Source of the DNA: Actinomadura opuntiae
GTDB lineage: Bacteria; Actinomycetota; Actinomycetes; Streptosporangiales; Streptosporangiaceae
Assembly (NCBI RefSeq): GCF_030283205.1
Contig: NZ_JASNWF010000030.1
Span: 42,441 to 106,440, forward strand
Reading direction: 5' to 3'
DNA: 64,000 bases
In this document: in pieces, positions 8,054 through 16,860 of the stretch
Position numbering within the stretch: position 1 is the stretch's first letter
Layout: every line of letters starts with the position of its first letter
Made by a program: the position numbers and the translations under genes
The notes under the pieces: generated by a model
Seen by the model: only the letters and a program-made list of their open reading frames with translations
What the model was told of the DNA's origin: nothing
Database searches by the model: none

Positions 8054-8829
8054 GGGCGGTCTCCTGCCGGGCTTCCGGGGCGGTCGGCTTCGGGGCTGGC
8101 GGCGCGGCCGAGGTAGGCGGCGATGACGTCCTGGTTGGTCTGGATCTGCTGGGGGGTGCCTTCGGCCAGGACGCTGCCGAAGTCGAGGACCACGATCCGG
8201 TCGCAGACCCCCAGCACCAGGGCCATGTCGTGGTCGACCAGCAGCACTCCGGTGCCGGCGTCGACGACCGACCGGAGCCTGGTCGCCAGCAGGCTGCTTT
8301 CCGCGGTGTTGAGGCCGGCGGCGGGTTCGTCCAGCAGCAGCACGTCCGGCCTGCCGGCCAGGGCGCGGCCGAGGTCGACCAGTTTGCGCTGGCCGGCGGC
8401 GAGCCCGTCGCTGGGCTGGTGCAGCAGGTCCTGGATGCCGAGCAGTTCGGCGATCTGCTCGTCGTGGCGGGCGCGGCCGCGCACCGTTTCGGTGAGGGTC
8501 TGCCGCCAGTTGGGCCGGTAGGCGCCGACGGTGAGGTTCTCCTGCACGGTCAGGTCGTCGTACAGGTCGGCGGCCTGCCAGGACCGGCCGAGTCCGGCAC
8601 GGGCCCGCGCGTAGGCGCGCCGGCGGGACAGGTCGTACTCGCCGAGCCGGACGGTGCCGGTGGCCTTGGTGAATCCGCTGACCGCGTCGATGAGGGTGGT
8701 CTTGCCGGCTCCGTTGGGGCCGATCAGTCCGACCAGTTCGCCGGGTGCGACGGTGAGGGTGACGCCGTTGAGGGCGGTCACTCCGCCGTAGCGGACGGTC
8801 AGGTCGGTGACGTGCAGGGTCTTGGTCAC
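8050..8829 (-). CDS. Branched-chain-amino-acid-type ABC transporter ATPase (LivG-like)
   Basis: This is a 259-residue ATPase with GPNGAGKTT (Walker A), a degenerate signature (LAAGQRKLVDLGRAL instead of LSGGQ), Walker B VLLLDEPAAGL and the H-loop in LLVDHDM. The degenerate LAAGQ signature is common in LivG subunits. I set the start at the GTG at 8829 because it overlaps the permease stop by four bases and the frame upstream has no homology. The C-terminal AYLGR segment is the usual end of LivG/LivF, with a short Pro/Asp-rich tail added. Confidence 0.9.
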   Translation of the reverse strand: MTKTLHVTDLTVRYGGVTALNGVTLTVAPGELVGLIGPNGAGKTTLIDAVSGFTKATGTVRLGEYDLSRRRAYARARAGLGRSWQAADLYDDLTVQENLTVGAYRPNWRQTLTETVRGRARHDEQIAELLGIQDLLHQPSDGLAAGQRKLVDLGRALAGRPDVLLLDEPAAGLNTAESSLLATRLRSVVDAGTGVLLVDHDMALVLGVCDRIVVLDFGSVLAEGTPQQIQTNQDVIAAYLGRAASPEADRPGSPAGDRP

Positions 8830-10826
8830 CGGGACACCTCCGCGACCGTCGGGAGCGGTCCGGTTCCGGAACCGGCTGCGGGTGTGTCCCGGTGCCGTGA
8901 TTTGCGGTGGGCCAGGGCGATTCCGCCGGGGGTGGTGGTCACGGTGAGGACGAGCGAGACGCCGGCGAACAGCAGCAGGTAGTCGGCCGGCAGCCCGAGG
9001 TAGTCCTCCATGATCGTGGCGGCGACTCCGCTGGACATCAGCAGCCCGCCGATCAAGGTGCCCTTGATCACCGAAATGCCGCCCAGGTAGGCCAGCGCGA
9101 TCAGGACCAGGGTGTTGACGATGCCGAAGTTGGCCGGGTCGACCGAGCCGAAGTTGTAGGCGGTGAGCACCCCTACCACGCCCATCAGGAACGCCGACAT
9201 CACGAACGCGGTGACCTTGATGGCGGGGACCGAGATCCCCGCTGCGGCGGCGGCCCGCTCGCTGGAGCGCACCGCCAGCATCCGCTGGCCGAGCCCGCTG
9301 CGCCGCAGGTTGGCCACCGCCACGCAGCACACCGCGGTGACCAGCAGGCACACCAGGCCGAACAGAGGGCTCGGGGGATGGTCGCCGTGCACCGGGAACG
9401 CCCCGGAGGGCCCGAAGTTGATGCCGAACAGCTTGGGCGGCGACACCGGCGATCCCAGGCCACTGGCGCCCCAGCTGGGGTTGTGGAACCCGAAGTTCTG
9501 CAGTGCCACGGCCGCCGCCAGGGTGAGGATCGCCAGATGCACACCGCGGACCCGCATCGCGGGCAGCACGTCCACCAGCCCGAACACGGCCGCAGCGGCG
9601 ATCCCCAGCAGCGGCGCCCACGGCAGCCCGATCCCCAGGTTGATGCCGAGTTTGGACACCACCAGCCCTGACAGCCCGGCGAAGGCGAACTGGGCGAGCG
9701 ACACCTGCCCGACATAGCCGGTCAGCACCACCAGCGACAGGCACGCGATCACCGCGATGAGGGTGTTGATGAGTCCCTGCCGCAGGTCGTAGGGCAGCAC
9801 CAGCAGCGCCACGGCGGCGATCGCCACCCCGATCGCGGTGGGCCGGGCGATGCGGCGCGGCGCGGGCGCTGGAGGAAGCCGGGGTTCGACGGTGCTGCCC
9901 CGGTCGGGCAGGCTCTTGCCGCGCCACATCAGCGCGGCCGCGATCACGATGAAGAACAGCACGTCCGCAAGCCCCGGCATCGGCAGCCCGTTGGAGGTGG
10001 GGAACCACGACAGGGTCTGCAGATACAGCGCGACGGCCTGCAGGGCGCCCATGCCGAGCCCGGCCAGCGCCGCGACAGTGAAGGAGGTGAAGCGGGCGAT
10101 GAGCGCGGCTCCGAGCGCGGGTACGACCGCCAGCGCCAGCGTGGTGGGATCCAGCTGGGTCATCGGCGCCACCAGGATGCCGACCACGCCGGCCAGCGCG
10201 CTGGCGAACGTGGTGTTCAGCAGGGACAGTCGCCGGGGCGACAACCCCGACATCATCGCTTCGGCCTCGTCCTCCTGCGCGGCCCGCGTCGCCAGACCGA
10301 ACCGGCTGTAGCGGTAGACGGCGGTCAGTGCGAGGCCGACCGCGACCGCGAGGCCCGCCACCTCCAGCCGCACGAGGGGAACCGCGCCGCCGAACAGGTG
10401 GACGCTGCCGCCGGCCAGGACCGGCGGGGCGGTCTGCCCGGTCCCGCCGAAGCGAAGCACGATCAGCGCCTGGACGGTCAGCAGCAGCCCGACGCTGGCC
10501 ACGAGCTTGGCCAGCGGCGCCGACTTGCGCAGCCACTTGAACACCGCGACGTCGATCAACGCTCCGAGCAGCGCCGACAACGCCACCGACAGCAGGAAAG
10601 CCGGGATGACCGGTACCGGCCCGCCGACGCCCGGGTAGTACAGGGGCAGCAGCAGATGCCCCGACCGCAGCCCATAGAAGGTGTAAGCACCCCACATCGC
10701 CATCGCCCCGGCGCTGACGTTGATGATGCCGGCGCCGCGGTGAGTCAGTACCAGGCTCTGGGCGAGCCCGGCGTACAGGGCACCGGGCCCGAGTCCGAGC
10801 AGGATGAAAAGGATCAGTTGGTCCAC
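8826..10826 (-). CDS. Fused LivH-LivM permease of a HAAT-family ABC importer
   Basis: This is a 666-residue integral membrane protein. The N-terminal half (about 1-290) has the LivH pattern, starting with LGLGPGALYAGLAQSLVLTH and the typical RYSRFGLATRAAQEDEAEA cytoplasmic loop. The second half (from about 330) has the LivM pattern, including LTGYVGQVSLAQFAFAG and the EAA-like loop around RMLAVRSSERAAAAAGIS. A basic Pro-rich linker joins them. Most systems encode the two permeases separately, as does the second Liv-type system at 26103-28027. The gene lies 28 bases downstream of the binding-protein gene and overlaps livG by four bases. Confidence 0.9.
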   Translation of the reverse strand: MDQLILFILLGLGPGALYAGLAQSLVLTHRGAGIINVSAGAMAMWGAYTFYGLRSGHLLLPLYYPGVGGPVPVIPAFLLSVALSALLGALIDVAVFKWLRKSAPLAKLVASVGLLLTVQALIVLRFGGTGQTAPPVLAGGSVHLFGGAVPLVRLEVAGLAVAVGLALTAVYRYSRFGLATRAAQEDEAEAMMSGLSPRRLSLLNTTFASALAGVVGILVAPMTQLDPTTLALAVVPALGAALIARFTSFTVAALAGLGMGALQAVALYLQTLSWFPTSNGLPMPGLADVLFFIVIAAALMWRGKSLPDRGSTVEPRLPPAPAPRRIARPTAIGVAIAAVALLVLPYDLRQGLINTLIAVIACLSLVVLTGYVGQVSLAQFAFAGLSGLVVSKLGINLGIGLPWAPLLGIAAAAVFGLVDVLPAMRVRGVHLAILTLAAAVALQNFGFHNPSWGASGLGSPVSPPKLFGINFGPSGAFPVHGDHPPSPLFGLVCLLVTAVCCVAVANLRRSGLGQRMLAVRSSERAAAAAGISVPAIKVTAFVMSAFLMGVVGVLTAYNFGSVDPANFGIVNTLVLIALAYLGGISVIKGTLIGGLLMSSGVAATIMEDYLGLPADYLLLFAGVSLVLTVTTTPGGIALAHRKSRHRDTPAAGSGTGPLPTVAEVSR

Positions 10827-10854
10827 GTCGATTCTCCGGTCGTGCGGCCTGGTG

Positions 10855-12141
10855 TCAGGCGGGGAGGTTGATCCAGCCGCCGGACGCGTCGACCCACTTG
10901 CCGTCGCCCTCGTAGCTGTAGTACCGCGCCGCCTGCGCGCCCAGCGTCGGGAACTGGGTGATCGCGCCGAATTTCAGGGTGGGCGGTCCCATCAGCAGCG
11001 GTCCGGTGTAGGCCTTGGCCGCGTCGGCGATCTTCGCGGTGGTCAGCGCGCCGGGTCCCGCCTTGGTGAGGATCTTGGCGGCGGCGAAGATGGAGGAGAA
11101 TCCGGCGGGCGCGTTGATGCCCGGCTCGGCTCCCTTGGGCGCGTACCGGGCCATGACCGCCTTGTAGAGCGCGACGTGGCCGGAGGGATCGGGCGCGTTG
11201 GTGTTCAGCATCGAGCCGCTGAAGATCCACTTGGGCAGGTCGCCCAGTGCCTTCTTCACCGCTCCGGAGGCGCACAACCCGGACGACAGCAGCGGGGTCT
11301 TGATCGCGGCCTGCTGGTAGGCCTTGGCCATGGCGATGCACGCCGTCGGGGTCACCGCGATGGGCATGATCGCATCGACGCCTCCGGCGCCGACAGCCTG
11401 CATCGGGCTCAGCAGGTCCGCGCTGCCGGACGGGTAGGTGGTCAGCTTCACGGTGATGCCGCGCGCTTCGATGCCCTGCTTGATGCTCTTGGCGATCTCC
11501 TGGTTGCCGGGGTTGTCGTCGGCGATCATCGCGACCGTCTTGGCTTTGAGCTTGTCGCTCAGGAAGATCGGCGTGGAGGCCTTGCCGGCCAGGGAACTGG
11601 CGTTGAGGGCGTAGGTGTTGCCTGCCGTCACGTCCGGTCCGGGGTTGGCGACGGCGACCAGGTCGGGCTTCTTGCCGGCCAGGGTCGCGTGCAGCGACTG
11701 CGTCCCGACGTTGAGGCCGCCCTGCACGATGAGCTTGACGTTGTCGTCGGCGAGCATCTGCTGCCCGCACCGCTGCCCCTGCGACTCGGCGGAGACGATG
11801 TCGCAGGTGGCGAGCTTCAGCGGGTGTCCGCCGACCCCACCCAGTTCGGTGTTGAGGTAGGCGACGGCGGCCTGTGCCGCGACGGTGAACTCAGGGTTGG
11901 ACACCGGCCCGCCCTGCTGGTTGATCAGGCCGAGGGTGATCGCAGTGCCGGTCGCCTTTCCGGTTCCGGTGGTGCCGCTGACCGTCTTGGCCAGCGCGGC
12001 GTCGATCGTCGTGGGAGCCGCGGACTCCTTGGCCGCGCCGGGACCGCTGTCGTCGTTGGCGCAGGCGGTCAGGCCCAGGGCCAGGGGCAGGGCGAGGGAC
12101 AGGGTGATGCGTCCCAGCCGCCCCGTGGCGGTAGCGCTCAT
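10855..12141 (-). CDS. Lipoprotein substrate-binding protein of the ABC importer
   Basis: This is a 428-residue periplasmic-binding-protein type I (LivJ/AmiC-like). The signal peptide ends in lipobox LTAC with Cys27 as lipidation site, so the protein is anchored outside the membrane. The mature part begins with an acidic linker, and ITLGLINQQGGPVSNPEF opens the ligand-binding fold. I use the ATG at 12141, preceded by AGGAGCTGACC; a longer in-frame start at 12351 would bury the signal peptide. It is first gene of the operon and a sigma-70-like promoter lies about 190 bases upstream. The ligand is unknown; a glycoside or aromatic is inferred from the operon. Confidence 0.9.
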   Translation of the reverse strand: MSATATGRLGRITLSLALPLALGLTACANDDSGPGAAKESAAPTTIDAALAKTVSGTTGTGKATGTAITLGLINQQGGPVSNPEFTVAAQAAVAYLNTELGGVGGHPLKLATCDIVSAESQGQRCGQQMLADDNVKLIVQGGLNVGTQSLHATLAGKKPDLVAVANPGPDVTAGNTYALNASSLAGKASTPIFLSDKLKAKTVAMIADDNPGNQEIAKSIKQGIEARGITVKLTTYPSGSADLLSPMQAVGAGGVDAIMPIAVTPTACIAMAKAYQQAAIKTPLLSSGLCASGAVKKALGDLPKWIFSGSMLNTNAPDPSGHVALYKAVMARYAPKGAEPGINAPAGFSSIFAAAKILTKAGPGALTTAKIADAAKAYTGPLLMGPPTLKFGAITQFPTLGAQAARYYSYEGDGKWVDASGGWINLPA

Positions 12142-12330
12142 GGTCAGCTCCTGGATCTTCCAGATCACCGGGCTCGTCCGCCGTCGGTGATCATCGATGG
12201 GAGGGGGTGCGGTCCTGCCCTTGCCAAAGGACCAGCCAATGGGCTGGGGGCAGGACGCCGGGGGTGGTGCGGCACGGTCACCCGAACCACTTACGCCGGA
12301 ACCTATTGAACTTTTGCCGGATTGCGAGGA

Positions 12331-12359
12331 AACTAAGCCAGCGATCCTCATAAGTCAAC
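12331..12359 (-). promoter_or_regulatory. Putative sigma-70-type promoter for the minus-strand importer operon
   Basis: On the minus strand, TTGACT (12359-12354) and TAGTTT (12336-12331) are separated by exactly 17 bases. The site is in the 243-base divergent region between the binding-protein gene and the ROK regulator gene, where a ROK operator would also be expected. The -35 is good; the -10 matches only three of six consensus positions. Confidence 0.4.
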
Positions 12360-12384
12360 CCTTGCGCTACGTAAGGAAACGCGC

Positions 12385-13668
12385 TTGAAACAGCAGCACA
12401 TCGACGGTCAAGACCAGGTGCGGGTGCCGCGCCGCCTGCAGCGCCCCACGTCAGCGAGCATGTCGGCGACGCTGGTCGAGCTGGTGCGCACCCATGAGCT
12501 GGTTACCACGGGTGACTTGTGCGAGGCCACCGGCATGGGCCGGACCGTGGTCGCCCAGCGGATCGCCCAACTGTTGGACAGCGGGCTGCTCGCCCACCGG
12601 GGCAAGGGCCGTTCGACCGGCGGGCGGGCTCCACGCGAGTTGAGGTTCCATCAGGAGGCCGCCACCGTGCTCGGCGTCGAGGTCGGCGTCACGAGCCTGA
12701 TGGTGGGCCTGACCGACCTGGGCGGAACACCGCTGGAGGTCCGGGAAGCCGACTGGGACGTCACCTGCGGTCCCGAGGGGACGCTCGCGCGGGTCGAGCA
12801 GATGGTGGAGGAGATCCTCGCCGCCCAGCCCACGCGGGCGCCGTTGGCGGGCGTCGGGGTCGGCCTGCCGTGCCCGGTGGAGTTCGCCAGCGGCCGGCCG
12901 GTCTCTCCGCCGATCCTGTCGGGCTGGGACGACTACCCCGTCCGCGAGCGGCTGGCGGCCAAGTTCGGCGTCGAGGTGTGGGTCGACAACGAGGTGAACG
13001 CCATGGCGCTGGGCGAGCTGCGCAGCGGCACGGCCCGCGGCGTGGACGACTTCGTCTACGTCAAGGTCGGCACCGGAATCGGCGCGGGCCTGGTGTCGGC
13101 CGGACGCCTGCATCGCGGTGCCCAAGGCTGCGCCGGCGACATCGCGCACCTGTGCATGGACCCGGCCTCCACCCGGCAGTGCCGGTGCGGAAAGCAGGGA
13201 TGCCTGCAGACCTTCGCCAGCGGAAGCGCACTGGGCAGAGCCGCCACCGAACTGGCCGAGAGCGGCCAGAGCCTGATGCTCGCCCGGCGCCTGGCCGAGG
13301 CCGGCGCCGTCACCGCCGAAGACCTCAGCCAGGCCGCCGCGCACGGCGACCCGCTGTGCGTCGAGCTGATGACCACCGCCGGACAGCACCTGGGCGAAGC
13401 GCTGACCAGCCTCATCAACGTCTTCAACCCTGAACTGGTGGTGATCGGCGGAGGAGTCTCCCTCGCCGGAGACCTGCTGCTGCCCTCGCTGCGCAAGACC
13501 GTCTACGCACGGTCGCTGCCACTGGCGACCCGCGACCTGCGCGTCACCCTGTCGGCCCACGCCGACCAGGCCGGCGTCGTCGGCGCAGCCCTCACCGCCG
13601 TCGACGAACTGCTCAGCGCCGCCCACCTGGACACGCTCACCGACCTGCTCACCACGGAGACCCCATGA
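12385..13668 (+). CDS. ROK-family transcriptional regulator
   Basis: The product is 427 residues, started here at TTG 12385 behind TAAGGAAAC. An N-terminal winged helix-turn-helix (about residues 25-85) is followed by the ROK sugar-kinase-like fold. The ROK zinc motif CRCGKQGC lies near residue 270, and VIGGGVSLAGD is near the C-terminus. ROK regulators sense sugars or sugar derivatives and usually repress adjacent transport and catabolic genes. Its divergent position to the importer/deglycosidase operon makes it the likely local regulator. It overlaps the next gene by four bases. Later starts at the GTG 12418 or ATG 12460 remain possible. Confidence 0.88.
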   Translation: MKQQHIDGQDQVRVPRRLQRPTSASMSATLVELVRTHELVTTGDLCEATGMGRTVVAQRIAQLLDSGLLAHRGKGRSTGGRAPRELRFHQEAATVLGVEVGVTSLMVGLTDLGGTPLEVREADWDVTCGPEGTLARVEQMVEEILAAQPTRAPLAGVGVGLPCPVEFASGRPVSPPILSGWDDYPVRERLAAKFGVEVWVDNEVNAMALGELRSGTARGVDDFVYVKVGTGIGAGLVSAGRLHRGAQGCAGDIAHLCMDPASTRQCRCGKQGCLQTFASGSALGRAATELAESGQSLMLARRLAEAGAVTAEDLSQAAAHGDPLCVELMTTAGQHLGEALTSLINVFNPELVVIGGGVSLAGDLLLPSLRKTVYARSLPLATRDLRVTLSAHADQAGVVGAALTAVDELLSAAHLDTLTDLLTTETP

Positions 13669-14858
13669 CCGAACCCAAGACCGACTCGACGACAGGTCCC
13701 GTGACGGGCACCATGGGCGGCCGTGCAAGCCGCCTGCGCGCCGGGCTGGTCGGCGCCGGCATGATCGCCTCGGTGCACGCCCGCGCCGCCCGGCTCAACG
13801 GCGCGCAGATCACCGGCGTCGCCGCCTCCACCCCCGAACGCTCACGCCAGGCCGCCTCCCGGCTGGGCGCCGACCGGGCCTTCGACTCCCCGCAGCAACT
13901 CATCGAGTCCGACGACGTCGACATCGTGCACATCTGCACCCCCAACCACCTGCACGCCCCCCTGGCCTCGGCCGCGCTCCAAGCGGGCAAGCACGTCGTG
14001 TGCGAAAAGCCCCTCGCCATGGACACCGCGCAGGCCACCGCTCTTGCTGGCCAGGCCCGCTCCGCCGGCCTGATCGCCGCCGTCCCGTTCATCTACCGCT
14101 ACTACGCGCTGGTCCGCCATGCCCGAGCACGGCTGCAGGACGACGATCCCGGGGACCTGCGGCTGATCCACGGCGGCTACCTGCAGGACTGGCTTCTGGA
14201 GCAGGACGACGACAACTGGCGAGTCGACTCCACCCTCGGCGGCGCCTCCCGGGCCTTCGGCGATATCGGTTCGCACTGGTGCGACCTGGCCCAGTTCGTC
14301 TCCGGGCACACCATCGTCAGCCTCACCGCCCGTACCCTGCGCGCCCATGACCAGCGGCGCCGTGAGGCCTCCCGCACCTCCTTCTCCCGAGCCTCGGCCG
14401 TCGGCGTATTGACCCCCGTCGACACCGAGGACGCCGTGGCTGTCCAGTTCGTTACCGACCGCGGCGCCCTCGGATCACTTCTGGTCAGCCAGATCTCGGC
14501 CGGCCACAAGAACGGGCTGCGGATCGAGTTCGACGCCGCCGCCGAATCGCTCGCCTTCGACCAGGAGCGCCCCGAGACACTGTGGCGCGGCCAGCGCGAC
14601 GGCTCCGCCCTGCTCGCCCGCGATCCGGCGAACCTCGCCGGCCAAGCCCAGCGCGTCACCTCGCTGCCCGCCGGGCATCCCGAAGGTTACGAACGATGCT
14701 TCGAGGCCTTCATCAACGACGTCTACACCGGGGTCCGCACCGGCTCGGCCCCCGACCTGATGCCCACCTTCGACGACGGCCTGGCCGCCGCCCGGCTGAC
14801 CGACGCCGTCCTGCGGTCCGCGGCCGCCGGCCAGTGGACCGACATCACTGCCTCCTGA
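13665..14858 (+). CDS. Gfo/Idh/MocA-family oxidoreductase
   Basis: This is a 397-residue NAD(P)-dependent sugar oxidoreductase. The Rossmann motif GLVGAGMIASVHA lies near residue 27, the EKPLAM motif near residue 120 contains the catalytic Lys, and a C-terminal beta-sheet domain follows. The first ~24 residues are a polar, Thr-rich extension. Members oxidise or reduce sugar hydroxyl/keto groups. In a glycoside island an obvious role is reduction of the released 3-keto sugar or oxidation of a glycoside at C3; this is inference. The gene starts in a four-base overlap with the ROK gene. Confidence 0.88.
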   Translation: MTEPKTDSTTGPVTGTMGGRASRLRAGLVGAGMIASVHARAARLNGAQITGVAASTPERSRQAASRLGADRAFDSPQQLIESDDVDIVHICTPNHLHAPLASAALQAGKHVVCEKPLAMDTAQATALAGQARSAGLIAAVPFIYRYYALVRHARARLQDDDPGDLRLIHGGYLQDWLLEQDDDNWRVDSTLGGASRAFGDIGSHWCDLAQFVSGHTIVSLTARTLRAHDQRRREASRTSFSRASAVGVLTPVDTEDAVAVQFVTDRGALGSLLVSQISAGHKNGLRIEFDAAAESLAFDQERPETLWRGQRDGSALLARDPANLAGQAQRVTSLPAGHPEGYERCFEAFINDVYTGVRTGSAPDLMPTFDDGLAAARLTDAVLRSAAAGQWTDITAS

Positions 14859-14919
14859 CCCCTTCCGCCGGGATACCCGCCGCGCCTGCGGCCGGTGAGC
14901 CGCTGCGGGTTGTGCCGCC

Positions 14920-14950
14920 GGGCCCCGTGCAAGCGGGCCCCGCCCTTTTT
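14920..14950 (+). terminator. Weak rho-independent-like terminator
   Basis: GGGCCC at 14920-14925 pairs with GGGCCC at 14935-14940 over a 9-base loop, followed by CGCCC and five T residues (14946-14950). The stem is short. It may separate the oxidoreductase gene from the dehydrogenase gene that starts at 14972. Confidence 0.35.
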
Positions 14951-14971
14951 GCTGCTGTTGAGGAGCGTCCT

Positions 14972-16030
14972 ATGAGCAAGACGATGACGGCCGTGCGCAT
15001 CCATGAGCACGGCGGCCCCGAGGTACTGAAGGTCGAGCAGGTCCCCGTTCCCGAGCCCGCCCCCGGCGAGGTCCTGGTCCGGGTCCGCGCCACCTCCGTC
15101 AACTGGTGGGACGCCGGATACCGCAAAGGCATCGTGCAGCCCCGCCCAGGCGTCCCGTCGCTGCCGCTGCCCTTCCAACTCGGCCGAGAGGCCGCGGGCC
15201 AAGTCACCGCCGTCGGCAGCGGCGTGCGCTCCTTCACCCCCGGCGACCGCGTCGTGGTGATGACCTGCCCCGCGTGCGGACGCTGCACGGCGTGCCGCCG
15301 CGGCGACGACAACCTGTGCCAGGACACCCAACTGCCCGGGCACCAGCGTTTCGGCGGCTACGCCGAATACGTCACCGCCCCCCAGAACGGACTGCTGAAG
15401 GCACCCGACGGTGTCGACTTCGAAACCCTCGCCTGCGTCCTGTGGTCCTACGGCACGGTCCTGCACATGGTCAACGCTCGCGCCCGCATCCAGCCGGGCG
15501 ACACCGTCCTGGTCACCGGCGCCTCCGGCGGCATGGGCACCGCCGCGCTGCAACTGTCCAGGCTCGCCGGAGCCCAGCTGATCATCGCCCTCACCGGTTC
15601 TGCCGACAAGACCGACGCCCTGCTGACTGCCGGCGCCGACATCGCCCTCAACTACAAGGACCCCGACATCGTCGAGCAGATCCGCGCACAGACCGGCGGC
15701 ACCGGCGTCGATGTCGTCCTGGACAACGTCGGCGGCCCGATGCTCCCCCTGGCGATCAAAGCGTCCCGGCTCGGCGGCAAGATCGTGCTGGCCGCGGTGA
15801 TGGGGGGCCGGACCGCCGAGGTCCACATCGGTGAGGTCTTCGCCAAGCACCTGGACATCCTGGGCACCCGCGCCTCCACCCGCCGTGAGCAGGAACTCGT
15901 CCTGCAGTTCGCCGCCGCCGGGAAGATCGCGCCCGTCATCGGCGCCCGCTACCCGCTCACCCAAGCCGCGACAGCCCACAAGGCCCTGGACGCGGGAAGC
16001 TACGTCGGCAAGATCGTTCTAGTGCCCTGA
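14972..16030 (+). CDS. Medium-chain dehydrogenase/quinone oxidoreductase-like protein
   Basis: The protein has 352 residues and its ATG is preceded by GAGGAGCG. It is a GroES-like plus Rossmann-fold enzyme with the NAD(P) motif VTGASGGMGTAALQL. The structural-zinc lobe of zinc alcohol dehydrogenases is kept: CPACGRCTACRRGDDNLC supplies four cysteines. The usual catalytic-zinc ligands are missing: the Cys expected near NWWDAGY and the His of the GHE motif (here LGREAAG). It is therefore more like NADPH:quinone reductases than zinc alcohol dehydrogenases. It probably reduces or oxidises a carbonyl or quinone in the same island, perhaps of the aglycone; the substrate is unknown. Confidence 0.85.
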   Translation: MSKTMTAVRIHEHGGPEVLKVEQVPVPEPAPGEVLVRVRATSVNWWDAGYRKGIVQPRPGVPSLPLPFQLGREAAGQVTAVGSGVRSFTPGDRVVVMTCPACGRCTACRRGDDNLCQDTQLPGHQRFGGYAEYVTAPQNGLLKAPDGVDFETLACVLWSYGTVLHMVNARARIQPGDTVLVTGASGGMGTAALQLSRLAGAQLIIALTGSADKTDALLTAGADIALNYKDPDIVEQIRAQTGGTGVDVVLDNVGGPMLPLAIKASRLGGKIVLAAVMGGRTAEVHIGEVFAKHLDILGTRASTRREQELVLQFAAAGKIAPVIGARYPLTQAATAHKALDAGSYVGKIVLVP

Positions 16031-16108
16031 CCCACCGCCAGACAACGCTTCCGCCGCCCCGCTCGCCTAGCCGGTCCTTCCTCGCCCACGCGGCAAACCG
16101 ATCACCAC

Positions 16109-16200
16109 TGGCCTGGTTCTATGCCGCGGCGCTTCACCGCGGCGGCCCCAAGCACCCCACCTACAAGGCCATCGAGGAACTCGGCCGTGCGCGGTCAAGA
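16109..16200 (+). pseudogene. Fragment of a Tn3-family transposase
   Basis: A short open stretch reads RGGPKHPTYKAIEELGRA, which I recognise as the conserved block from the C-terminal part of Tn3-family transposases in actinobacteria. There is no start codon in context and no continuation on either side, so only a scar of about 30 residues remains. It marks the right boundary of the catabolic island. Confidence 0.45.
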
Positions 16201-16224
16201 GCATCTTGGGAAAAGCAGGTGGCG

Positions 16225-16860
16225 CTACGGGGTGTCTGTGCGCGGGTAGGGCAGCACGAGATGGCCGATGGACAGGCCGCGGATCAATGAGCCGGCGAGG
16301 TTCTCGGTGAGGGCCGCCAGCGCCAGCAGATCGAAGGTCTGGCAGATGGCGATGCGCTCGTAGCCGGAGTCTTTGTAGGGCAGAACCATGCCCTGATCCC
16401 CTTGCCGGACGATTTCGTAGGCCCAGGCGCCGTTCAACCCGGTCACACGCAGGCCGACCAGCCAATCGCCCTGGTAGCCGCTGTGCGTGTCAGCCAGGCT
16501 TCCGGCGAGCGCGAGCGCCCCGTAGGCCAGGCCGAGGACCAGCCAGGGACTCACCGCCCGGTACTGCGGCTGCTCGTCGTGGAGGTTGGCGGATGCATTT
16601 CGCCATCCCGGGGCCACATGGGTGCACCCGACCCCGCATAGAAGGGTGACCGATCCGTCCTCGTGGACGGAGGTCACCAGGAAGCGGCTTTCGTGGATCG
16701 CACCGGTCTCTCGGTCGACACCGTTGACCAGCGCGTAGCCGGTGCTGCGCCGTTCCCACACGCCACGATCCAGATCCGGCGCAAACTCCGCATGGCCGCG
16801 GTCACGCACGATGCCGCCGGTGATCGGGGCGAGTTCATACTCGGGGCGTTGGGTGAGCAA
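16225..16860 (-). CDS. Hypothetical protein, probably N-terminally truncated
   Basis: The open frame gives 211 residues from a TTG at 16860, but clearly coding-like sequence continues in frame upstream (residues reading NGHLYLVAHPAAGAEDALVD) until a TGA about 75 bases earlier, with no start codon in between. The gene therefore looks cut at its 5' end. The visible part contains a beta-rich region, a weakly hydrophobic segment near residues 105-125 and ends in LVLPYPRTDTP. I do not recognise the family. It lies in a zone of decayed genes and may not be functional. Confidence 0.45.
   Translation of the reverse strand: MLTQRPEYELAPITGGIVRDRGHAEFAPDLDRGVWERRSTGYALVNGVDRETGAIHESRFLVTSVHEDGSVTLLCGVGCTHVAPGWRNASANLHDEQPQYRAVSPWLVLGLAYGALALAGSLADTHSGYQGDWLVGLRVTGLNGAWAYEIVRQGDQGMVLPYKDSGYERIAICQTFDLLALAALTENLAGSLIRGLSIGHLVLPYPRTDTP

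Noticed and set aside
8830..10695. N-terminal extension of the LivG-like gene over the permease gene
   Set aside because: Antisensible Arg/Gly-rich sequence in the wrong frame of the permease; LivG homology begins at the GTG at 8829.
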